A DNA stretch of 64,000 bases, from NCBI GenBank assembly GCA_030762935.1, contig CM060899.1, positions 60,376,501-60,440,500 on the forward strand, read 5' to 3'. Shown here piece by piece: positions 56,550 through 64,000 of this stretch (position 1 is its first letter; each line of letters begins with the position of its first letter). Under the pieces are notes generated by a model. It saw nothing but the letters and a program-made list of their open reading frames with translations. It made no database searches and was not told the DNA's origin. The DNA comes from Hymenopus coronatus. Its lineage: Eukaryota; Arthropoda; Insecta; Mantodea; Hymenopodidae. Made by a program: the position numbers and the translations under genes.

Positions 56550-56812
56550 AAATGAAATGGCGTGTTATTTATGGACGCTCTTCAACTGCTGTGGTTCTCA
56601 GCGTTCCATTCTAATTTGGGAGTGAAAGACCACTTAATTTTGCTCAGAGGCCTCCCTATCAGGCTTGAGGTTCTTTTTCGTGCCGTAAATCTTCGACACG
56701 GGAACCACGGCTTTATTTCCCTTCCGAAGGAAGCCATGCTAAGGAATTTTACGCCCGAAAAAACCCTATCATCGTCCCCGGGTTTGAACCCGCGACCTTG
56801 CGTATATGACAG
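56550..56812 (-). mobile_element. SINE-A, 5' truncated
   Basis: Minus-strand copy with tail AAATGAAATGGCGTGTTATT, body GCTCTTCAACTGCTGTGGTT, AGGCCTCCCTATCAGGCTTG, and box B GGGTTTGAACCCGCG, ending near GCGTATATGA where the head should continue. Confidence 0.9.
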
Positions 56813-56877
56813 CAAGTGGGTGTGGTGCTTTAATCTTTTCACTATGGTGAAACATTGGTAAAAATCCGAAATTTGGT

Positions 56878-57350
56878 TTTGACCAATAACATTTGGCCTT
56901 AAATGTGTCTATTTCAAGTTGAAAATACAATAATACTCACTAATAATTAAAAAAAGTGAGTATAGTAATATCTTTCAAAATTACAAAACAGATCTCGCAC
57001 CGGGTACTTCTACCTGCCCCGTCATCATTCAGGCATGCCGTATCACCGATTATTTAACCTGGGCTCTCCCCATCCTAACAGCATATTTCCGGCCGTGAAA
57101 TAGAGACTATTTTGTCGGCAGAGTGCAGCTTGACTCGGATCAAATGACTTGCAGTTTTTCTTGTCTTTATATAGTCCTCGGAATTGGTGTAATCAGAGGG
57201 TATACACCGTGCTTCAGATCTCAATGAGGTTCCCTTGTTCTTCGAAATTGCGCGAGAAAACGTGCAGGCGATTCGCAGGAGCAGCTAGCAAATTTGCTCT
57301 CTTTGCTTTCCTCAAAAGGGCAATCACCTGGCTTAGACTAAAGCGTCTCT
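56878..57350. repeat. Direct duplication, copy 2
   Basis: GACCAATAACATTTGGCCTT to GGCAATCACCTGGCTTAGAC, diverged from copy 1 by roughly 10-15% with several indels, plus about 30 bp (near 57215-57245) not in copy 1. The SINE-A at 56550-56812 lies between the copies. Confidence 0.85.
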
Positions 57351-57516
57351 AAATCCGTATATACCTAAACGAAAGAGTCGGGGAGAAAGCTGAATTTTAA
57401 AGGTCTCAGCATTCGGTTATGTAGGGTAAGATACACTCTTGTGGAACCGTTCTTAAAATGTGTACGCATCTATAAACACTAATGTTTCCTGAAGCAGAAA
57501 CAACGTGAACCTTTCA
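57351..57516. other. Short unassigned spacer
   Basis: About 165 bp; nothing recognised. Confidence 0.4.
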
Positions 57517-58338
57517 GAAAAATCAGATGTGTTCTATTGACATGACTTTCTCCGCATCTCTGTAACAAATTATTGTAAACAAACTATTTCATTCTAATGA
57601 AGATAAACATTAGCAGAAATGGTCTTATTACTTAGTTCCTTATAAGTAAGAGGGGAAATAAGGGGATACACTAGGCTAAACCGACATTCAAATGTTTTAA
57701 AATGATGTTGCTATGGAATTGAAGTCCATTATTTGCGTGGCCAGAAGTTGACAAGTCCCCGTATGGGAAAAGTTATCAACTCCACGAAAAAACGTGTATC
57801 ACATAAAGTGTGTGTTTTATCGTGGTCTACATTTTTTTGCGAAGTAAGATTTTGTCTATCTCTTACGGTTTGCCAGTTATGCAAAAATCCGCAAAATTCA
57901 TCCAGAGTAAACATGTCTTCAGAGGCTATTCCCAGAAAATTGAAGATATACATTTTATTTGTCAGGTAAATATCTTTATTATACGGTATTTTAAACAAAA
58001 TCGTTAGCCATTTTTGAGAAAATCACAATTTTCGAAAAATTTTCCATATAAAGGGTAGTTGGGGGCGAGGGATTTTCTTGAAAATTTTCGTATCGCATCC
58101 TTGGAAGATACTGAACTTATATACCAAGTTAGGTATTTAACAGACTTTTCGTTTTTGAGCTATGCTGCCCACAGACACGCACATAAGATATTTTTATAAA
58201 AATGCTGGTTTTTTTTTTTTTTGGATTCAGGGGGTCCTAAAACATGTATTTCCCGTGAAATCTCGGTAAGACATTTTTTGGTGTATTACAATACCTTCTC
58301 GTACACTATGTACATAGTACGTATAGAGAAAGTAAAAA
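57517..58338 (+). mobile_element. F1 element, type A, near full length
   Basis: 5' AAAAATCAGATGTGTTCTAT; small deletion near 57776. The 3' end is CACTATGTACATAGTACGTA and TAGAGAAAGTAAAAAA. Confidence 0.9.
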
Positions 58339-59201
58339 ATACGTAATATGCACAGTGTATAAAGCAGGTATTGCATTCCACTCAAAATTCGATGTCGAAA
58401 TGTCACAGTAAATATATATCTTGAGGTCCCCCGAGTCGAAAAAGAAAGCATTTAGAAAACTGTGTGTGTGTGCGTGTGAGTGTGCGCGTGTGTGTGTTCA
58501 CAATAACTCGGTTAACACGAAGATCGGTTAAATTCCAAACTTGATATTTAAGTTGAGTATCTTCCAAGGATGCGACACGAAGATTTTCAAGAAAATCCCC
58601 CCACCCCCAACTACCATATACATGGAACTTTATTCGAAAATTTTGATTTTCTCAAAAATGGCTCTAACGATTATGATTAAAATATCATATATTAATGATA
58701 TTTACCTGACAAATAAAGTGTGTATCTTGAATTTTCTGGGAATAACCTTAGATGACATGTTTATTCTCTGTGAATTTTTCGGAATTTTACATAACTGGTA
58801 AGCCGTAAGACATAGACAAAACTTACCACACAAAAATTGTAGAGCTCGATAAAGCACACAATTTATGTTATACAACTTTTTTTATCGTGGAGTTGACCTT
58901 TAAGATAGTCCTTGTTATTAGTTTCAGCTTTGAAAAACTTACACTTTCCTCACACCGGAATATGTCAACTCCTGTCCTTACAAACAAAGGAACTTCAGTC
59001 ACACAGCAACCAGCTTTTGACAATCACTTTAACCTATGGTACTCCCTTATTTTGCTTTTACTTACAAGGAAGCAATTACTAAGACGCCTTCTGCCTATTT
59101 TTTCTTGATTAGCATGAAGTAACTAGACGAATAAGCTTTTTATCAATAATTTGTTGCAGAGCAGTAGAGAAAGTTTTGTGAATAGAACACATCAGATTTT
59201 T
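58339..59201 (-). mobile_element. F1 element, full length, 3' box lost
   Basis: Begins ATACGTAATATGCACAGTGT, so the outermost ACTTTCTCTA of the palindrome is missing where it abuts the preceding plus-strand 3' end. The 5' end is GCAGTAGAGAAAGTTTTGTG. Confidence 0.87.
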
Positions 59202-59325
59202 GTAATGCGACGTTTATATTTTGTTTGAACTAAGAGCTCATGGCCATCTATATCGGCTTGTTTTTAAACAAACTTTTCTATGAAAACATTAACAATACAT
59301 CGTGAATAACATGAAACTACAGTTA
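59202..59325. other. Short unassigned spacer
   Basis: About 125 bp; nothing recognised. Confidence 0.4.
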
Positions 59326-60171
59326 GAAAAATCTGATGCGTTCCATTCACATGGCTTTCTTTACATCTCTGCATCAAATTATTGTTAAAAAGCTTATGCT
59401 TCTATTTATTTCATGCTAATCGAGAAAAAAATTAACAGAAATAGTCTTATTACTTGCTTCCTTGTAAGTAGAAGCGAAATAAGGGAGTACCATAGTTTAA
59501 AGTGATAGTCAAGAGCTGGTTCCTATGTTTGTATGGACACGAGTTGACAAATTCCTGTATCAGTAACGTTTTTAAAGCTGAAACCAATAACAAGAAATAT
59601 CTAAAACACGACCAATTTCACGAAAAAAATTTGCATCACATAAATTGTGCGTTTTATCTTGATCTACATTTTTTGTGAAGTAAGTTTTTGTCTATCTCTT
59701 ACGGTTTACCAGTTATGCAGAACTCAATAAAAATCATCCCGAATAAAGAGGTATTTAGAGGCTATTCCCAGAAAATTCAAGATAATTTTATTTGGCATGT
59801 AAGTATCTTACTTATAAGACATTTTAATCAAAATCGTTAGTTATTTTTGAGAAAATAAAATTTTTCGATTTTTTTTCCATGTAAAGTATAGTTTGTGTGT
59901 GTTGGGGATTTTCCTGAAAATGTTCGTGTCGCATCCTTGGAAGATACCAAACTTAAATACCAAGTGTGGTATTTAAAGGTCTTTTCGTTTTTGACTGCCT
60001 ACAGTCACGCATATACTCAAGCACACACAGGGACCTTTTTCTAAAAATGCTTTTTTTTTTATTCAGGTCTCAAAAAATGTATTTCCGGTAATATCTCGGT
60101 ATCGAATTTTTGGGCGCAATACAATACCTTCTCCTTACACTATGTACATAGTAAGTGTAGAGAAAGTAAAA
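59326..60171 (+). mobile_element. F1 element, type A, full length
   Basis: Clean ends in single-copy sequence on both sides: GAAAAATCTGATGCGTTCCA and CACTATGTACATAGTAAGTG with TAGAGAAAGTAAAA. Useful for defining the boundaries of the family. Confidence 0.92.
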
Positions 60172-60348
60172 TTCTCCATTTTATTGCTGTAGTGGTATAT
60201 AGGGCTTTTATGAAAGGTTAATGGATCTCATTGATAGATTTTTAGGAAATTATACTCTTCATCAAGAGACAACATATTTGAATGAAAGCTTTTCGAGTTT
60301 TTCATGTTGGCTATACGCAACTCATTGTATGTTTTACACGGAGTTATC
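60172..60348. other. Short unassigned spacer
   Basis: About 175 bp between two complete F1 copies; nothing recognised. Confidence 0.45.
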
Positions 60349-61257
60349 TTTTTACTTTCTCTAGCCCCATATGTATAATGTACATAGGGATAGAGAAGGT
60401 ATTGTAATGTATCCAAAAATTCGATATCGAGATTTCACCGGAAATATATGTTTTGGGGTCCCCAAGTGCGAACACGCATTTTTAAAAAAAGGTACGCGCG
60501 CGCGTATGTGTGTGTTTCTATGGACAGCATAGCCCCAAAACGAAAAGACCGTTAAATACCAAAATTGGTATTTAGGTTTAGTATCTTCCAAGGATACGAC
60601 ATGAAGCTTTTAAAAAAAAATCCCCCCCACCAGAAACTACCCTTTACAAACTTTACAGAGAAGAAATTTCGAAAATTTTAAGTGTCTTAAAAATGCTTCT
60701 AAAGTTCTTTATTAAAATCCCGTATATTAAAGCCATTTATATCCGAAATAAAATGTATATCTCAAATTTTCTGGGAATAGCCTCTGAAGACCTCTTTATT
60801 CTGGGTGAATTTTGCCCAATTTTGTCTAACTGCTAAACCGTAAGAGATAGAAAAAATAAAATAACTCACCACATAAGAAATGTACATCACTTCAAAATAC
60901 ACAATTTATGTTATTTACGTTTTTGTTGTGGAGGTAACCGTTTCCGAGATATTCCTTCTTGGTTTTAACTGTGAAGTACTTAAACTTTTTTCAGACAGGA
61001 AGTGTCCGTTTTTCTTTTGTTCTACTCCTAGTCATGCAAAGAAGCGATTCGCAATGACAATCGCATAACGATAGCTTTTAAAAAAAATTGGACTATCAGT
61101 TTAGCTAGTGCATTACTATAATAAGAACTATTATAAGAGCTAAGTAATAAGAACATTCTGCTAGTGTTTATTTCGATTAGCATCATGTAGAAAGAAGAAT
61201 TAGGTAGTTTGTAGAGCAGCTAGAGAAAGTCATGTGAATGTAACACATCAGGTTTTT
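60349..61257 (-). mobile_element. F1 element, type B, full length
   Basis: 3' end TTTTACTTTCTCTAGCCCCA ... TACATAGGGATAGAGAAGG; 5' end GAGCAGCTAGAGAAAGTCAT. B-type letters at both ends and single-copy flanks. Confidence 0.92.
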
Positions 61258-61315
61258 ACAGCTGTGTGATGTTATGAGTGAATGCAAACATGTAATGTAA
61301 CGATATTAAACAATA

Positions 61316-61575
61316 CATTTTGTGAAAATACCATATCCGAGATATTCCTTGTTATTGGTTTCAATTTTAAAATTTACTCTGTCCATGTAAACAGAACCGA
61401 AGACAAATCGCATAGTAACCAGCTTCTTTAGAAAGATTTGACTATCACTATATTCTACGATATAGTATATTGCCTTTTTGCCTTCTACTTACAAGGAAGC
61501 AAGTAATAAGACTTTCTGGTAATGTTCATCTCGATTAGCATGAAGTTGTGAAAAGAACAAGCTTTTATAACAATA
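61316..61575 (-). mobile_element. F1 5' portion, left of a DNA-transposon insertion
   Basis: From CCGAGATATTCCTTGTTATT to CTTTTATAACAATA, then cut by the inverted-repeat element at 61576. The expected end (TAGAGAAAGTCATGTGAATG) is found at 63552. Confidence 0.82.
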
Positions 61576-61862
61576 GCTGAATCCTTGCACTTGACAGTTG
61601 GAAGTTAAGTTGGTACACCAGCTAAAAACAGATGAAGACCTTTATCCTTTTGACTTTCTGAACCAATAACAAAGCAGCATTCCGGTCGGTCGATCAGACA
61701 ACGAAAACGGACCCAGATGCCGCACCGTTGCAATATTTGGCTATTTCCAACCATGTGCTCAATTTGTGAACTCTTAACACGTGCGTTGAGCTGTTCTGTG
61801 CAAGCTACATATTATTCGTTGTTATTTATATTTATTGTTGATACTGTTGTTGGTATTTGTTG

Positions 61863-62090
61863 GTGAGGGGGCATAACAAGACTTTCACAGAGGTGGATAG
61901 ACTTTTGCGGAAAGGTGTGGCAAGGGTGGACGCGGCTTCATGGAAGGAGAAAGTGAATCATGTGCACAAAATAATACGACAAGCACAGGAATTAGACGGA
62001 ATCATCAGTGAATGTGAACCACTTATGATATGTCTTGGTGACGATGATGATAATGCATCCGAGAATGATGACGAGAGACTTGGATCGAAT
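61863..62090 (+). pseudogene. Possible C-terminal fragment of a DDE transposase
   Basis: The frame reads KTFTEVDRLLRKGVARVDAA, SWKEKVNHVHKII and GDDDDNASENDDE. The order of a short helical region, a W-x(6-10)-H-V segment and an acidic Asp/Glu/Ser tail resembles the C-terminal end of DDE_3-type transposases annotated in many insects. The catalytic core is absent. The frame continues by chance into AT-rich sequence. The match is from memory and uncertain. Confidence 0.45.
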
Positions 62091-62183
62091 TTCTTTTTAT
62101 TTTTATTTATTTATTTTATTTATATACAGTTCCAGAGTCTGTTCGGGACTCCGGCACTGTATACCCTACTTTTATTTACCTAA

Positions 62184-63037
62184 TTTTTACTTTCTCTATA
62201 GGCACTATGTACATAGTGTATAGAGAGTGTATTGCACTTCACCAAAAAATTCGATACCGAGATTTCACCGGAAATATATGTTTTAGGGTCCCCTTTATCT
62301 AAAAAAAAACATTTTCGGAAAAAGGTCCGTGTGTCTGTGAACACGATAACTCAAAAACGAAAAGTAGGTAAAATACCAAACTTGGTACTTAAGTTTAGTA
62401 TCTTCCAGGGATGCGACACGAAGATTTTGAGAAAATCCCCCTACTCCCAACTACCCTTTACAGAGAACTTTTTTCGAAAATTTTGATTTTCTCAAAAATG
62501 GCTATAACGATTTTGATTAAAATTTCGTATATTAAAGATATTTACCTGGCAAATAAAATGTATATCCTGAATTTTTTGGGAATAGCCTCTGAAGAGTAGT
62601 TTATTCTGGATGAATTTTACTAAATTTTGAATAACTGCTAAACCATAAGAGATGGACAAAAACTTATTACACAAAAAATGTAGAGCACGTTAAAACACAC
62701 AATTTATGTTATATACATTTTTTCGTGGAGTTCGTCGTTTTTGTGACATTCCTTATTTTTGGTTTCTGCTATGAAGAACTTATACATTTCTCATACAGGA
62801 ATTTGTCAAAACTGCTGTCCATACAAACAAAGGAACTTCAGTGACTAGCAACTAGCTTTCGATTATCACTTTAAATTATGGTATTCCCTTATTTCACCTC
62901 TACTTACAAGGAAGCAAGTAATATGGCTATTTCTGCTAATGTTTTATTGAAGTTAACAGAAATATAAGCTTTTTAAGAATAATTTGTTGCAGGGATATAA
63001 AGAAAGCCATGTGAATGGTGCACATCAGATTTTTTTT
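62184..63037 (-). mobile_element. F1 element, type A, full length, nested in the inverted-repeat transposon
   Basis: TTTTTACTTTCTCTATAGGC through all blocks to AAAGAAAGCCATGTGAATGG and CATCAGATTTTTTTT. Insertion in a T-rich site inside the transposon dates F1 activity after that transposon. Confidence 0.92.
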
Positions 63038-63084
63038 TACTTTGTTTGCTATATGATTACCGTTTTTTTTTTTCTTGTTACACA

Positions 63085-63225
63085 CACACATACATATAAC
63101 ACCCATGCCCAAGGCGGGACTCGAACCCACGATCCCCTTCGCTACGAAGCACCAAAGCAAGACGCTTTGGCGAGCGCGGCCATGGGGACCGGCGGATTGA
63201 GCCATTAAAATCCTAACCCGGTGGA
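63085..63225 (-). mobile_element. tRNA-derived segment (SINE-like)
   Basis: On the minus strand, a perfect box B (GGTTCGAGTCC, 63117-63128) is preceded by AATGGCTCAATCCGCCGG, a mutated box A-like element about 90 bp upstream. The spacing is too long for a plain tRNA without a long variable arm, and the acceptor stem does not close, so I read it as a tRNA-derived SINE head rather than a tRNA gene. Confidence 0.5.
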
Positions 63226-63537
63226 AACACATTGTTATACCTGTTTCTCACTGTAACAAGCTATTTTGCACTAATTTGTTCTATATAGTCGTAAATACGT
63301 AATGAATGCTGCATACGTCATAGTATCACTTATTTTCAATTAATATAAATAATAACGTATTAGTTTCATTATTCACGGCATTCTATTACTATGTACACTG
63401 TTTATATTCGTCTTTACACACGATTGAGAAATTTGTAATCAGCTGTTGTTGTTTACTAGTTGCTCTGGCAACGCCGCAAAGGCAGCATAGCCAACCTAAT
63501 GTGAAACAACCCGAACTGTCAAGTGCAAGGATTCAGC

Positions 63538-63595
63538 GGCGGGGGTATAGGTAGAGAAAGTCATGTGAATGGAACACAGCTGATTTTTGGAGTTG
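63538..63595 (-). mobile_element. F1 5' terminus, right of the DNA-transposon insertion
   Basis: GGTAGAGAAAGTCATGTGAA and GGAACACAGCTGATTTTT, the missing end of the F1 piece at 61316-61575. Confidence 0.82.
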
Positions 63596-63611
63596 TAAAG
63601 TACCCTGGATT

Positions 63612-64000
63612 TCTACCGAGCCAGGTGGCTCAGGCGTTTAGTCTGGGACTGTCATTCGGGAGGTCGAGGGATCGGTTCCCCGCGACCGACCTCTCTGACC
63701 CATTGGTTTGTCGGGGGTTTTCTCAGGTCATTAGGCGAATGCTGGGGAGGGTGCTTCATTCTCCTGAACTTTTGTCTCTTCATTTCATCCCAACCGGTCT
63801 CTTTCAGGGTGTCGACGAGGACTGCGGAAAAGGCACCATTTCGTGGAAATACAGTTCTTGGCAGCGGGATGGCGTTAGTGGTTGAGCGGGTTCAGGTGGT
63901 CTATCCGACGCTCCTGGTGCTCCCCGTGTCGAGATGAATTGCTTGTGAACCATTATGAACCCTCCACGGCGGCTCTTTTCTTGTCCGGATGTTGGCTACC
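63612..64000 (+). mobile_element. SINE-D, tRNA-derived, runs off the window
   Basis: Head GCCAGGTGGCTCAGGCGTTT with a near-consensus box A (TGGCTCAGGCG) and a degenerate box B (GGATCGGTTCC), then GTCGGGGGTTTTCTCAGGTC, GGTGTCGACGAGGACTGCGG and a GC-rich body that continues to the last base. The 120-codon frame across it and the preceding F1 end is incidental. Confidence 0.7.

Larger units (their letters stand above)
61576..63537. mobile_element. DNA transposon with perfect 24-bp terminal inverted repeats
   Basis: The left end 61576-61599 begins GCTGAATCCTTGCACTTGAC, and 63514-63537 is its exact reverse complement. The interior holds a transposase-like C-terminal fragment, a complete F1 insertion and a tRNA-like segment, so the element itself is about 1.1 kb without the F1. 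It lies inside an F1 5' region. No target duplication was recognised. Superfamily unknown. Confidence 0.85.

Noticed and set aside
63523..63885. 120-codon plus-strand frame near the right edge
   Set aside because: It spans a transposon end, an F1 terminus and a tRNA-derived SINE.

Overview
This window is eukaryotic, AT-rich and almost entirely repetitive. I found no host protein-coding gene, no bona fide tRNA or rRNA gene, and no prokaryotic feature. Broken mariner and IS630-like transposases, non-LTR retrotransposon tails, several tRNA-derived SINE families and long simple repeats suggest an arthropod, most likely an insect with a large genome. I cannot name the order. These points rest on motifs read by eye; no database was searched.

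The dominant component is one non-autonomous repeat family, here called F1 (a name for this report only). By hand count F1 makes up roughly 60% of the window, in about 65 full, truncated or nested pieces on both strands. On its + strand an F1 copy starts (A)n-ATCTGATGTGTTCCATTCAC, then TGACTTTCTCTA. It runs about 0.82-0.90 kb and carries an inverted-repeat stem around TACCAAACTT/AAGTTTGGTA, a (CA)n tract and a very conserved block containing CCGGTGAAATCTCGGTATCG. It ends in a ~38-nt near-palindrome (core CACTATGTACATAGT) closed by TAGAGAAAGTAAAAA. The 5' box ACTTTCTCTA and the 3' box TAGAGAAAGT are inverted copies of each other. Two subfamilies exist. Type A reads CTCTACATCTCTGC at the 5' end and GTGTAGAGAAAG at the 3' end; type B reads CTCTAGCTGCTC and CTAGAGAAAG. 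A 5' TC start next to A, a 3' terminal hairpin, subterminal inverted repeats, a microsatellite core and head-to-tail arrays recall Helentron-associated (HINE/DINE-like) rolling-circle elements, but the assignment is inference.

Layout: 0.2-5 kb is nested F1 with a mariner scrap and a 282-bp insertion carrying a target duplication. 5.4-15.5 kb holds F1 copies, a SINE-A and a 3'-3' inverted F1 dimer. 15.9-16.9 kb has an IS630/Tc1-mariner-superfamily transposase remnant next to a SINE-A. 17-21.2 kb is F1. 21.5-22.6 kb is a LINE C-terminal remnant on the minus strand. 23.3-25.5 kb is a (CATC)n array that interrupts an F1 copy. 26.3-28 kb is F1 with a 103-bp fold-back insertion. 28.07-29.3 kb is a dead mariner. 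30-35.8 kb is F1 with a hAT-like MITE and a SINE-A. 35.8-36.6 kb holds a LINE tail and a fold-back mariner. 36.9-39.2 kb is a three-copy F1 array. 39.6-40.3 kb is a GT/GA array. 41.2-55.9 kb holds F1 with SINE-A, -B and -C insertions. 55.9-57.4 kb is a diverged ~0.5-kb direct duplication. 57.5-63.6 kb is F1 plus a DNA transposon with 24-bp perfect terminal inverted repeats, itself carrying an F1. A further tRNA-derived SINE runs off the right edge.

Nothing here looks like a working gene set. The biology is the element community: F1 pieces insert into A/T runs, often inside or at the end of other F1 copies, and SINEs, MITEs and mariners land on top of them.
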